Below, piece after piece: positions 9,885-22,193 of a stretch of 64,000 nucleotides of DNA. A program made the translations under genes and the position numbers. The notes under the pieces were generated by a model. The model did no database searches. It saw only the letters and a program-made list of their open reading frames with translations, and was not told where the DNA came from. The stretch's first letter is position 1; each line of letters begins with the position of its first letter. This DNA is from Orobanche coerulescens (Eukaryota; Streptophyta; Magnoliopsida; Lamiales; Orobanchaceae), in NCBI GenBank assembly GCA_033398695.1, contig CM065804.1, positions 36,161,501 through 36,225,500 on the forward strand. The letters run 5' to 3'.

Positions 9885-11560
9885 TGTAACACCCCAAACC
9901 CGGCAGTTATTACAGTGCCGTGAATCCCCAAATGGGACCCACCAGGCGAAACACAGTACAACAATTGACATAACATAACTGCATACCAAACCACATTATG
10001 TTTACCAAATACTCTGATGAGGAGTTTATACAAATTATGGCTAATATACGCCAAAACAGACCAGGATCAATATAATACAGGTATAATCTATGTAAAGATA
10101 GATATACTGATACAATATAAATACAGGAGAATAACAATACAGCGGAACTGAAAAGAAATACATTCGAAAACAAGAAGACTTGGGCCCTTGACTAGTATCA
10201 TTGAGACCCTTCGTCGTCACCTTGTCTTTCCTGTGTCTTAGCCTTCCCGCGACCTAAAATATGATAAAACAACATATTTCGCCCAAAACCACAGGGCCAG
10301 TTACACAAGATAATAAATCTCAATATGTCGAACATACATAACCACATATGCTATATGAATTAGCAAATCATCATCCAAAACCAGAATATACGCAATCAGA
10401 CATGCTGTATAAACCACAAGTTCGATCATAATCTCAAATCATCGAATACATGCGATAATGTGAATTGGCCAGATTATAACCCAATCCTGTTGAGAGCATA
10501 CGCAATCAAACATGTTGTATGAATCAACTAACAGATACGGCTCAAAGTATGACGCCACACTATGCCCGAGATGGAAATGTGTCCGTGCACAAGCCACCAA
10601 TGGGTATCGATCGAATACACGTGTGGTCTTGTACCTAATCAGTCTCACGAAGTAACCGTCTCGTGTGCACAGTCCAATGTGAGGTCAACTAGCAACACAC
10701 GACTTTATATGTGCCCTACATGAAAAGCTTACACATACCAACCGGCATGCCAGTGTGACCCGGAATGCCACGAGATAACAAAAGTGACAATGTAATTCAA
10801 TAATGACTTAACAATTCCCAACAATGGACCAAACGACTCAACAAAGGAAATACGAATCCAACGAAGATCAAATCAACTCACCAAAATGCAACGAGGGTAT
10901 AAATAAGACTCGGAACCAATGTTCCTCAATGGATGATCGACAAGATCAATAATAACATCACCATGAATAGAAATTCATAAAGCACAAATGAACGTAAATA
11001 TATATATAACATATATAAGACATATTATCATAATAACCAGGTAAGAATTCACTTACCTCAATACCAAAGACGTAAGATGCTTCTGCACGATCAAAGCATC
11101 CTCCACGAAATGGGCGAACGAGCGAACGACGATCGAATGAACAACACTAATTAATCAAACGAACAACCTTAGGTCCAACGAATGAAATTTCTGATCGCGG
11201 GATAGCTCACGAACTCAATGGTCCCCAAAGTACGTCCAATAATCATATCCTAATACACAATTAATTAATCAAAATACTATCGATAATTCTAATAACTCGA
11301 TTAATTATCACTAGATAATAATTTAATGATATCATACCTTGAATTGGGTCAAAATCGAAAGGTATCTGAATTTATTCAAGATTCGTCTGCTAATCCAGAA
11401 ACCAATAGGCTCTTCAATCGATCAAAATCCCAGCTCAAGTTAAATGATAAATATCCAAATCTCCTCCAGTTAATATTCACTTAATAGATTGACTCTAGTA
11501 ATAATAATTCAATCCAATTAAATACATGGCCATATATAAATCATCCCAAAAATATATTTG
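9885..11560 (-). mobile_element. Gypsy-type LTR, far end not defined
   Basis: It starts TGTAACACCCCAAACCC, followed by TTACAGTGCCGTGAATCC and GGGACCCACCAGGCG, matching the terminal module of LTRs B and C and the long-LTR element. Internal features follow the same order, for example ACCTAAAATATGATAAAAC near 10251. No matching second LTR, primer site or coding domain is found and the terminal CA end is not identifiable; similarity fades near 11560. Probably a solo or truncated minus-strand LTR. Confidence 0.5.
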
Positions 11561-12394
11561 GACCAAGTAAAACTCAATCCAAATTCCATCTTGACCCAAA
11601 CCCTAATAATTCCCTTTTTGCTTTTAATAGTACCCATCGGTACTATTCTGTCCCATTACTCTCATCTGCCGCCGCCCCCCCTCTCTTCTCACATACCTTT
11701 CTCCTTCCTCTTCTCTCACTCTCTTTCACTCTCCTTTTTCTTCCTCTTAGTAACACACTCACACACACATGTACCACACACACGAAATCACCAAATGACC
11801 ACTAATGGCGGCAAAATCAACGGCGAGGGGAGGAGGCCGAGATGCTCGGTTGTAGCAGGCGGTCGACGGAGGTGGCGACAGGACAACAACACCAATGTAT
11901 TCGAGCAAGCATGGATGGACGGAGGACACGAGCGGGCGGTATCTCGATTCCGATGATGGAGAATAGGCGTATGATTTTCCCATGGCCGATTCTGATATGA
12001 TTGCGCGGCCTACGACGGCAGTTATGGTGGTCATCGATCCAACTGTCGTGGTTTTTGTATGGAGAAAGTAGTATGACGGTGACTAGGGCTTATGGTTTAT
12101 CCAGTTCTTGATTTTTCCGACAAGTCGAGCTGTAGTTTGCTTATTCCCGCAGTCGCACTGGTGCTGGACCACTTCAAGTCCAGTTCGACTTTCCGGCGAC
12201 TGAACAATCTACGTATAGAATGAATTGAATACATCTCTACTGATTCCTGCTGTTGATGAAGTTTAGGCTTTCATCTGAGTTTGCAAACTGGTCTCTTGGA
12301 TGAAGGATTTAGCTAGTTGGATTATGGAAAAAATGATGTGGTGGTCTGCTGTATTTGTCATTTGATAAGAAAATGGAGTTTGTTGTTTGTGTTA
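11561..12394. other. Unassigned segment resembling a gene 5' region
   Basis: A long CT-rich stretch (CTCTCTTCTCACATACC and similar, 11690-11760) is followed by ACACACACATG and an open frame of about 130 codons (11558-11956) without recognisable domains. The pyrimidine-rich leader looks like a plant 5' untranslated region, but no conserved protein follows. It could be captured host DNA, LTR leader or chance. Confidence 0.2.
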
Positions 12395-13233
12395 TCCAGG
12401 CTGTATTCAACAAGTGGAGAATCTTATCTGTAGTTTGATTAAGATGAGATAAAATATAGTACTATTATATGTTATTGTTGAGTATTGGGTTGGTAGGTTG
12501 ACAATACGATTTCCCTGATATGCCCTGAACAAAGTCGATCTGTGTTGTATAAATAAGCACATGAAAATTTTAAATAACAAATAAGAAGACAAGAGTTGAT
12601 AGATAACGAAAGAGGGATGTGAAATGCACGTATGTGGACAAGATACTAGAGCAGCTGAGCATCCCTTATATGATTAATTCTTATCATTAAAATTTATTTT
12701 AACTCTATCATGTAGATTAATCAAAATATAATTAGATTCTTTAAAGATTAGTTAAATAATTATGCATAAAATAAGCAAATCTTTGATTTTAGCAATAATT
12801 AATTATACTTGTAGTTTATAATTGTATTGCATAGATAGATGAATCATGTTAAAAGAGAATCTTGAATTATCATCAATTTCTTATCACTTAATAGAATAAC
12901 TAGGGTAAGAATAATAGTAGAAGATAGAAATAATAATAGAAGAATTACTACCGTGAAATAATATTTAAATATTGCAATTGAGATTAGTCCGATTAGACAA
13001 GAATCAAAACCTAATCAAATGATCAAATGTGCAAGTAAAATTTCAATATAATATTAAAAGGAATATATTCTGAAGTGAAGACATGTATGATAGTCTTTGA
13101 TTAAAATATACCAACGTGGTAGATAATTTATTCTAATTGAAGTTTGATTTTATTACGACCAATTTACGAATTCGGCATTTAATAAAAAATATAGATCCAT
13201 ATATAAAATATAAAATAAATACAGTGGTATTAC

Positions 13234-13702
13234 TGTTAGGAATACTTGTTAGATTTTGATAATGTCATCATTGTACTTGTTTATTCAAATGTATGTTTAT
13301 TACTTGGCAAATGTAAGAAAGAACCAAATGAGTATCTTCTATAGGCCGAATTGAGTTAAAATAAATACTTGGAAAAATATAAAGAAGAACCAAATGAGTA
13401 TCTTCTATAAGCTATATAAGATAGGTTTTCGGCTAAGTACAAAGTACAGATAAGTACATCAGAGAAGTTTCGGTCAGACAATCAACATCAGAGAAGCTTA
13501 ACCAAACACCGCAGAAAGCCGAGTCACAGTCAAGTGAAAATCAGAGAAGATCTGGTCAACAAATTTTATCAGAGAAGTTTGACCAGACTGCAGTCAAGTG
13601 ATCAGACGAAGCCCAAGTCATCTGAAGTTTGACCATCAGATCAGTCAAGTTCATCAGGTCAGATGACTTCAGACAACTCGTCTGATCAGAGAAGTCTCGT
13701 CA
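13234..13702 (+). mobile_element. Copia-like LTR fragment (copy 2)
   Basis: Counterpart of 841-1305, starting TGTTAGGAATACTTG and ending in the same imperfect ATCAGAGAAGTTTGACC-type tandem units. Its terminus is equally unclear. Confidence 0.4.
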
Positions 13703-14149
13703 GGAATAAAATTACCATAATTATATCTTAGTCATATTAAATCCAATTTAATTTGTGGGAAATTAATTACCGAACAAAATATAAAAAACGGAGAAAAAAA
13801 CACAAGCCCACGGCCGGCAGGGCCGCCATTGACCAAGAAATTTCGCCTGTGCTAGCCATCCCATCCAGAAATTTCTGTCACGGCAACCTTAGTGCCGGTC
13901 CGCCATTTTTTTGGCTCATTTTTTCGTCCCGAATCTAAAAATAATATTTTTTTAATTTTTATATTACACAATTAAATCAGTTTTTCAAAATAATTTTGTA
14001 ACATAAAATCATGAAAAAATAATTTTTAGATGAACAATTGAAAATCAGCGATTAATGCAATTATGATACCAAATCATAAACCATCCAATCAAGCATTCCA
14101 AATGCTAAATATCGTATATACGATCGCAAGACCTACGCTCTGATACCAC
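13703..14149 (-). mobile_element. Copia 5' leader fragment with primer site (copy 2)
   Basis: Counterpart of 1306-1745 but with the ancestral CATATTAAATCCAATTTA stretch still present, as in the complete copia near 52357. The minus-strand primer site for initiator tRNA-Met abuts the LTR at 14150. Confidence 0.65.
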
Positions 14150-15144
14150 TGTTGGGATTCGGTGCCTAAAACGAAGGCCCAGTGGAAGCGGTAAAACGAA
14201 AATTAATTCGATCCGAATCCCTACGAGGATCGATCGAGCTACGTATATACGAATATATAAAACGAAACACAAGAGATACGAGAAACATACCCTCATAGTC
14301 CGTTGATTAAATGGTATGCTTCTCTTGAGCTATTCCCCAAGCTTTGCTTGATCTCTAAGAATCCAATCCGCTCCAAGCCCTTGGATGATCCAACATCGAA
14401 AGTACAACGTCTCTACTTGCCACGCGCCGGATAAACGAACGGAACGACAATCACCCGATTAACCTCTAAGGTTACGGCTAGAATCAAGTGATGTAAACTT
14501 TATATTCAAGATTATAACACTCTAAGTGCTTAATCTATATCTCTCAATTGTCTCTCAATTTATCTCCAAGAAATAATTATATTTATGAATTAAATTAATC
14601 ACCTAGTAATTTATTTAATTCATTAGGCCGTAAATTAATTTATCCAGTAAATTAATCTTGACATCCAATGTCCCAAAAACAATTAGACATCCAATGTCCA
14701 ATAAATTAGATATCCAATATCTAATATTAATAATGAGATAATTAGCTCGATTCATTCCGTCGTCAATCCTATTGCGCGACTCGGTAGGTCCGTCTCAGTC
14801 AGCAATAGGAGGAACCAAATATTAGTAGCACCACCTAGCCAGCCTAGCGGCCTACACTGTACCCCAACTGAGAACGAATGATTAGGATCATTCAAGAACC
14901 ATTCTTTCGTGAATACCAGTATACGTATAAACCCTTATTTCAAATGTCCCGATCAAGATATAGGGTCACGGTCAGTTAAACCCTATCTGTACTTGATCAT
15001 ATGCATGCGTTAATGCAAATCGAGATCATCGAGCTCTCGTGTGTCCAATACAACTAGCTCCAATGCTTTGGCAAAAGACCTATAATCTCATATGCCAATA
15101 ACCGCATAGGACATATAACCCGCTCACTAACGGGAGAAAGAATT
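14150..15144 (-). mobile_element. Truncated copia LTR (copy 2)
   Basis: Starts TGTTGGGATTCGGTGCC and parallels 1746-2745, ending at the same junction with copia RNase H DNA. The identical junction in both copies shows the truncation happened before duplication. Confidence 0.75.
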
Positions 15145-15615
15145 TTATATTTAGAGAATGTGTATGCCTTGGATATATCACCCAACACATTAAGGAAGCC
15201 AGTGGATTACCAGTTAATAAAGATCCAACAATATTATTTGAAGGTAATGCTGCATGTATTACGCAGACCAAGAAAGGATATATCAAGAACGACAGAACCA
15301 AACACATTCCCCCAAAGTTCTTCGCATACACTCAAGAACGTGAAAAGGAGAAGGAGATTGTCATTCAGTATGTTCGGTCATGTGACAATGTTGCAGATCA
15401 TTTACAAAGGCGCTCCCAACCTTAGTTTTTAGAAAACATGTCCACATTATTGGGATGCGGCATCTCCGAAATTTATGAAGATATTCACCCTTGTTAAGTC
15501 GAGGGGGAGCTCATATAGCTGTCCTCTTCTTCCCTTATCATGGTATTGTCGCACATGGTTTTCCTGATAAGGTTTTTAATGAGGCAGCTATAAATCATAG
15601 TCATTCAAGGGAGAG
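15145..15615 (+). pseudogene. Copia RNase H C-terminal fragment (copy 2)
   Basis: Counterpart of 2746-3211. This copy reads through the position where copy 1 has a stop (CAG here gives glutamine) and encodes the same C-terminal RNase H motifs, FEGNAACITQTKKGYIKND then IVIQYVRSCDNVAD. All upstream copia domains are missing, so it is a non-functional remnant. Confidence 0.75.
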
Positions 15616-15837
15616 TGTTGAAATGCGCACTCTCGAAGTGCGTAATGAGATAATATATTATAACATGTGTATGATGATTATGCCCCTAATGAAATTGTGT
15701 GATTACATTTGATCCACCTGAAGTTTTCGTATAAATAGGGATTCAGGTCTTAATGAAAATTTACTCCAAGAGAAACACCTTCTCTATATCCTCTATATTC
15801 TCTTTGTATTCTTTTAACTTATTGCAGTTTTATAACA
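15616..15837 (+). mobile_element. Short copia 3' LTR (copy 2)
   Basis: Counterpart of 3212-3434: starts TGTTGAAATG after AAGGGAGAG and ends TATAACA. About 280 bp of AT-rich sequence without features follow. Confidence 0.65.
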
Positions 15838-16120
15838 CATTTTTAATAGGTATTCAATTTCTCTTTTTCCCATCACTAATATTCATTCAACCAATCAATT
15901 TTGAGAGATTTAATCATGACCATCCAACCACCATATTTTATAAATTTATTATGTTTTAATTTTTTAAGTATTAAAATAACATATAAATAAAAGTAAAATA
16001 AATATTACACATTCTATTTCAGGCTAAAAATGGAGAATTAGTGAAAAAAATCCGGAATTGTTAAAGTAAATACACATATTTGCCTTACTCTATAGGTTAA
16101 TGAGATTCTCCTAGTTAGTG

Positions 16121-16208
16121 TAATCTCTCCCTATTTAAAGGGACCCTATCAATGATAATATACACATCTTCTGCCCTAATTCTTGTCTTACATTCTTTTA
16201 CTTCAACA
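16121..16208 (+). mobile_element. 5'-deleted short LTR of copia D (copy 2)
   Basis: Keeps TAATCTCTCCCTATTTAAAG through TTCAACA and the following CGTTATGAGCATG, but lacks the TGTTAGAATG start seen at 3729. Its leader continues at 16209-16719 and is then broken by Cassandra. The copia gag fragment at 37443 is the likely downstream part of the same element. Confidence 0.45.
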
Positions 16209-16719
16209 CGTTATGAGCATGTACTCTACCGATAGAGCAAAGAAAAAATCGTCCAATATACTGGAAAGAAATCAGATTTTCTTTTCTGCAAACCCTAGCA
16301 GTCACCTTCTTCCCCAGAAACCCATCTCCGTCTTATGCAATCGGCTGCCGTTTTACACTATGCTCGTCAATCCGACGTGACTCTTCATCCACCTCACTGC
16401 CCCCTGCTCCGATTCCGAATAGTCTGCAACCTTCAGCTGTGCCCCGCATCGTACACCGCCACTGCGACTAGAACCCTGCAATCGCCATCTTCACCACACA
16501 CAGCCTGGTCCGCATCGTCCGCCTCAGATTGGATTTCCCAGCCCGTTGCTGCCAGCCCGCGCCGGCCCGTTCGCATCTTTTTTTTTTCAAACCCAGCCCG
16601 CCTACCACCCAGGACCCGACCCGATTCCAGTTGCAAACCCAGTATAGATCAGCTACACATTCCAGATCCGATTCAGCCGCAATCCGACCCAGTTTTTCAG
16701 TACCCGATCAGTCTTTTTT
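16209..16719 (+). mobile_element. Leader of copia D (copy 2)
   Basis: Counterpart of 3839-4348. No domain is recognisable. It ends in TTTTT at 16715-16719, and the same five T occur directly after the Cassandra 3' LTR at 35167-35171, as expected for a target duplication (weak, because the site is a homopolymer). Confidence 0.4.
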
Positions 16720-16787
16720 TGTGGTATCCCACACAGACTAGCAGAGAGCGGGCGAAGTGCCTTATTTGAGCGCCTCGTGACACCTTA
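16720..16787 (+). mobile_element. Cassandra 5' LTR, left piece
   Basis: TGTGGTATCCCACACAG to GACACCTTA, the first 68 bp of the LTR. The remainder is at 25294-25491, displaced by the 8.5-kb insertion. CCTTA (16783-16787) is duplicated at 25294-25298. Confidence 0.9.
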
Positions 16788-19700
16788 TGTAACACCCCCA
16801 ATCCACTCAGGGATATTACACGCCGTAGACCCTCTCCTCGAGGATCTACCAGGCTGGTAACAACATTTAACATCTCGACAATGCCTTCAAGGCTAAAATG
16901 ACTCAGTAGACCGATTTGGTCTTTCAATAAAATATACAACTCAATTACAAACACATACCCACGCAGGGGTCAAAATACAATAAACTCCCATACAACGGGG
17001 AAAAAATACTGCAATGGAAAAGAAAATACAACTAGACTAATACGACATCAACGGATCCTCGTGTGATTAGTATCGTTCATCTTTCATCATCCTTCGTACC
17101 GACCCTATGTTATGCTCCAAAACCTGAATGCAAAAATAGACATCCACCCCCCGAATACTCGGGGGTTAGCAAAACTCCACTGTTTTGCTAGTGCAAGTAT
17201 AAAATACGAAAACGGTCCATACATATCATACTCCACGAAACATGTTAATCATAAACATACTTCCCGAGGTGATTCACTTAATCAAACGATTAAATCGAAA
17301 GATAGGGTAAACCCGATAAACATCTTGTGAAAAACATTTTACGACCTCAGGAGTTTTGAATACATTGGGATTTAAAAATTTTCAGGCCTTTCGAAAACAT
17401 TTAGGGACACAGCCCAAAAGTCATTTTCCCAAAACATAAATTCGATAACAACAAGTGGGGTCCACGACCCGATCATACCATAACAACCTGTTTCCACAGA
17501 TTATTCGCGTCCGTGCTAGCAAGCCACGGACCTCGGATGCTCGTAGAACAAACCCGAGTGAATAACCCACGGAAACTATATCAAATCACATGTCACCGTA
17601 ACATGATCACGTGACTAAAAGCACATATACTTACATAATAAAACCACAACCATAAGTTATCCCGGCATCGTGCTAACAAGCCACGAACCTCGGAGTCCCC
17701 GCAAGACATACCCGATGATAACCCCACAAGTTATCTCGGCATCGGGCTAGCAAGCCCCGAACCTCGGAGTCCCCACAAGACATACCCGTATTGGATAACC
17801 CTACGGTTTCGCCCGACCCATACTAGCAAGTATGGATCCCGGAGATTCAACAATCCTACCCGGAGGCACATCACATACAACAAGCACACAACAATAACCG
17901 ATTATCAAGACAAGCAACACTAAGCATCACAACCTCCTTTCAAAGGAGTAACGACTAACATCACATCATGTCGAATACCCACCGAACAAATATACAATTC
18001 AATGCACAATCCTCGGCAAACAATTATGGTCTATTATATTCACTCAATGCGATCATAATGTCTCTCAACGTACGAAACTAACACATATATTCCGAGAACA
18101 TATCCATTCACGAAGTATACGAATTATCGTTGAAAGACAATATTTATCGAGAACATACCGATCCTTTTTAACGTTCATTAAACATTGGATTTCGCATAAA
18201 ATCATTTATCAATAATTATGCCTAAGAAATATGAAATGTATGGGCAAGATACTTGCCTCGAATAACCACAACGCGGAGAATCGACCGAAGTAGGTTGGCA
18301 CGAACCGACTACGAACTCGCCGACTCCACCGAACGACAATCCACAACAATGAACTACGAACGAAAACAATAACAACGAAAATGAATTCCAAAGTACGAGC
18401 CAAAGCCGCTGAATTCAAAGAACAAATGACGAAGGTTCAAGAATTTCCCCCAAAATGGCCAAGAACACGATTCGTCCCGTCAAATCACAAAAATGGAATT
18501 CCAAGTTGAAATATGGATATACAATCCATAGAATATGTTTAACAACATCATTTAACCATAATCGATCCATCGAAAATGGATGAAAAACGAGATCGAGGAC
18601 AAATCCCCCAAAAAGTCAATTCGAAGGAAATCAAGAAATATACTTCGATTCGACGAAGAACAATGGATTAAATGATGTTAAACACAAGAATACTACCAAG
18701 ATTAATCATACCCATCATGAATTAATCAAGAAAACGGAACGAATCGGACAAAAATGCAAAAACCCCCCAAATTCACGAAATTAGGGTTCTAAGGAAGATT
18801 ACCTTGATTCGCTGGATCAAAGGATGATAACGGATGATTGATTGATATTATGAACTCAAAAACTTCATGGATTTGTTGTTAAACAACATGGCTCCACGAT
18901 CTCTAAGTCTCCAGCCGCGGAAGACAAAGGTAGGAAATGAAAAACGAGATGAAATGTGACTGCTCTGTCACATTTATACTGGGGCGGACTAGCGCGCGCT
19001 AGGCTGCCGAGCTAGCGTGCGCTATCGGCCCAGGCCGCAGTCCAGTGCCCACACGGCCCGGCTCGGCGGGTAGCGTCGCGACCTTCCGGCCGTAGCGCGC
19101 TACACCGGTCGTAGCGTGCACAATGCCCGGCGATGGCGTGCGCTACCCGCGAGCCCGACCGATTCGAACCCCAGACTCCACCGTCGCACCCGATAGAGTG
19201 CGTTAGGCGGCCAGATAGCGTCGCTACACTGCCGGTTAGCGTCGCGGCCTTACGGTCGTAGCGTCGCTCGCCGGTTCTGGCACTGTCCGGCCGGCGCCCG
19301 CAATCGTCCGGCGATCCGCAACCGTTTGGCGATGCCGCCGTCGTCCAGTACTTTCGGTAAACATGGCCCGACGACTCGATTTAAGCGAAACGCAGGAACG
19401 AACACGACGAAAAGTTCGCGGACAACATCAACGACTAGAAATGAAAACATAATACCATAATTAATCATACGCGACCAAGAAACGGGTCGAGACAACAATT
19501 ACAGATACGGATACCCGTAACTTTGGGTAAATTACAAAATGGCCCAAAACGCCCGAAAATCACGATACGTGATCGAATAACCAAACCGAAGTTCACAACA
19601 CGTATAACAAAGTTAAACGAACTTACGGGAAACTCGAAACAGCAGTTTCGACCGAGATTCGCAAGAATCGAACTCAAGTGCGGAAAAGTCGCTAAAAAGC

Positions 19701-19855
19701 ACGGAACTCAACAAAATGACACCGAAACGAACTCGGATGTCAAAAAGTGTAGAATTAATCATTCCCAGAATGACGAAACAGTCATGAGCGAGTCGTCAAA
19801 ACGGACTTCCGCCGAAAAAAAGAAATTACCGGAAATCGAAATTACGGGTATTACA
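16788..19855 (-). repeat. 3' LTR of the long-LTR element
   Basis: Read on the minus strand it runs TGTAATACCC to GGGGGTGTTACA. It carries about 80-bp tandem units near 17640-17860 (GGCATCGTGCTAACAAGCC and variants), a GC-rich palindrome cluster at about 18990-19270, and a TATA-like box at 18973-18978 on the minus strand. No protein is encoded. Confidence 0.9.
19062..19400. repeat. GC-rich stretch that differs between the two LTRs
   Basis: Here and at 24466-24840 the otherwise almost identical LTRs differ by dozens of small insertions and deletions in GC-rich, palindrome-containing DNA, for example TAGCGTCGCGACC versus TAGCGTGCGCAGCC. Such local divergence suggests base-calling or assembly error, or local rearrangement. 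Confidence 0.7.
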
Positions 19856-19892
19856 TTCTACCCTCCTTAAAAGAAGTTTCGTCCCGAAACTT
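19856..19892 (-). promoter_or_regulatory. Polypurine tract and hairpin of the long-LTR element
   Basis: On the minus strand, AAGTTTCGGGACGAAACTT (19892-19874) is followed by CTTTTAAGGAGGGTAGAA and then the LTR. The 19-nt sequence is an inverted repeat. Equivalent sequences sit at the same place in gypsy B (28449-28463), C (40052-40070) and A (56425-56443). Confidence 0.8.
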
Positions 19893-22174
19893 AAAATAAG
19901 TAGGGAGAAGCAATATCCCCTGCCAGGAAAACTCGACGAGATACACAAAAACCGAAAACTCGTGCCCGACGGCGAAATGCTGCAAGAAACGCAAAGAGGC
20001 ATACGGCGTGAAAACACGCTCCACGACGACCAACACAACGTCGCCGTTAGGAATATAATAAAACCAACAAACGACAAACCTCATCAAACGGATAATATAG
20101 TCAAGTCAATTATCCGAACAACCACAAAACACAACGAATGAAAATCAATAAGATTGACCGACCCAACGGTACATCAATCAAAACGCGAGCCAATCGCTGA
20201 ACAAATACGGAATTCCACCGCCCAAGGGTTTGAAGATCGAAAACGAGACTAATTTCCCGAACTGAGGGGAATTACGAAGGAGCCTGAACGCTCAACAATC
20301 ACGAAACGAGAACAAAAACCGAACAAACAAACGATCGAGACAACAAAAATTGAACTATCATGTCCGAAACACGAAGGATAATAAAATTCAAACAACAACT
20401 CCGAGGATGATCTGGTGAGAACAACAAGACGTGCATTCCCATAAGATCCACAGGAAAGGGAATAGCGATTGAAAAGTCACAACGACAAACGAGTTATTCC
20501 GAAACAATACCACACTCGTTCGATCAACAAAAGCAAGGGATAGGGAAAGTTCAGAAAATGTTAACGAGCATAAACGAGTCGACAGAGTCGAAAACACGGG
20601 AATTCCAAATCTGATCCACTTCTAATAAAAGAACTAATAGAACCAAATGATGTCACTTCCGAACAAGGTTCACAAGAATTGAACAGAACTCGAAAAAGTC
20701 ACAGCGATAATCGGATCGACCCACAACAAGATCACAGCTCATTCGGACGATGAAACCAAAATACAGAACAAGTTCAGAAAGTATCAACGAACACGCGCGA
20801 GTTGAAAGAATGGAGAAAGAGAAATTACAAAAGTCAAAATAGTACGGGTATTACCTTCGACCTCGTCCACAAAATTCACAAAAACGGGAGCAAGGTAACA
20901 AGACATTAAACAACCGACACATAACGGAACCATCACCGATGCACACGGTCATACCAAACCAAGCTCTAACAGCTTGCACATGCGCGACAACGCAGAAATC
21001 ACCACGAGACGACAACATTCAACACCAACATCCCGCCTCTCACAGGGGGCTAACACAACAAATGTGTGGAAAACGACTCAACGCTCACACCACCAATTCG
21101 ATCATTCTCGGGAGCAAATATCAAAATGACAATGCGAACATCATACATGCATACCCAACCCTCAAACGGGAATGGATAGGTTTTAAAAACGAAAACCTCA
21201 TTTTGAAAATAATTTAGAAGAACACCGGTTGATCTTGAGTATCACCTTTCAAAAAAAAGTACAAACGTGAAACATCGTTATCGAGACTTTGGAGAACTGT
21301 TTCGCATTTGATAAAAATGAGGACACTTTCTCTTAGTGAAAACTTTCAGAATATTCGACCCTCGGGTCTAAATAAAAGTGTTTCTAAAACATTAAAAATA
21401 TCTTAAAACATTTTGGTCCTCGAGGTAGAAGAATCTGGAAACATATTGTGGCACCTTGGAAGTACCACGAGAAAATAATTCATTTTAAAAGTACGTCTCG
21501 AAATTTATTTTCTAAGATACTCAAGGTTTTCAAAAATAATTCAATGGGCTAGAATGCCCAAAAATTTCAGGTAATTCCACAAAACTTTATAGCGCCGTGG
21601 ATCCCGTGTCGGAACCCACCAGGCTAAAAACCATTTACAAAAACTCCAAGAAGGCCGATGACAGTAATGTTTCAAAAACTTACAAAAGCCATTTACCACA
21701 CGTTAAATACCGTCATAAGAATTTCGCTAAAATGATCAAGACCATAACATCAAAAACTCGGTTAATGGAATCGATTTTCGAAATAAAACTCAGTCGGTAA
21801 AATACCGAAAACCATTACAAAGGAACTAACGCAGAGGATAAAAGAAATAAAGTCAAACATGCATAATCCAGCAACACTACTCCTCATATGAACGAAATAT
21901 TAGAGTCAAATGACCACATATCACGAAATCAAAATCCATAAGAGAATTCCGTCACTTAACAAATAATCATAAAAAATAGCTCGTGTCACACGAGGCACAA
22001 CACAAAGAAGGGAGACTTACTTCCACAGGTCGCACGAAGATGATGATCGCCCACGATACTAATCACGACCAACAAAATCAGACGACGCGTCGCGACACGA
22101 CTCAGTCAGATAAAATCCGACGAAACAAGACTCAAACAACACGACTTGACCCGATAGCCTAGGTTTCCTCAACC

Positions 22175-22193
22175 TAAGCTCCGATACCATTTA
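22175..22193 (-). promoter_or_regulatory. Primer binding site of the long-LTR element
   Basis: The minus strand reads TAAATGGTATCGGAGCTTA directly after the LTR. It matches initiator tRNA-Met with the same A-to-G change as the Cassandra primer site. Confidence 0.8.

Larger units (their letters stand above)
12395..16787 (+). repeat. Copy 2 of the duplicated block
   Basis: Begins ATCCAGGCTGTATTC exactly as at position 1 and stays collinear to 16787, where the long-LTR element interrupts it; collinearity resumes at 25294 and holds to about 25550. It lacks about 35 bp found in copy 1 near 3717-3752 (the deletion ends share a short GTA repeat) and retains about 27 bp missing from copy 1 near 1320. 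The first 839 bp again hold no recognisable gene. Confidence 0.9.
19856..22193 (-). mobile_element. Internal region of the long-LTR element, no coding capacity seen
   Basis: About 2.3 kb of AC/GA-rich DNA with only short open frames (up to about 115 codons) and no recognisable retroviral-type domain on either strand. Near 21590-21640 it contains AGCGCCGTGGATCC and GAACCCACCAGGCTA, which look like the terminal module of another gypsy-type LTR, so the domain itself seems to be partly assembled from LTR DNA. Confidence 0.7.

Noticed and set aside
17640..17860. A CRISPR-like array
   Set aside because: Units are direct LTR tandem repeats of about 80 bp without alternating unique spacers, and the genome is a plant's.
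19523..19870. 115-codon open frame at the end of the long-LTR element LTR (also near 24961-25365)
   Set aside because: It ends at the LTR boundary, and the second copy runs on into Cassandra DNA; no domain and no start context.
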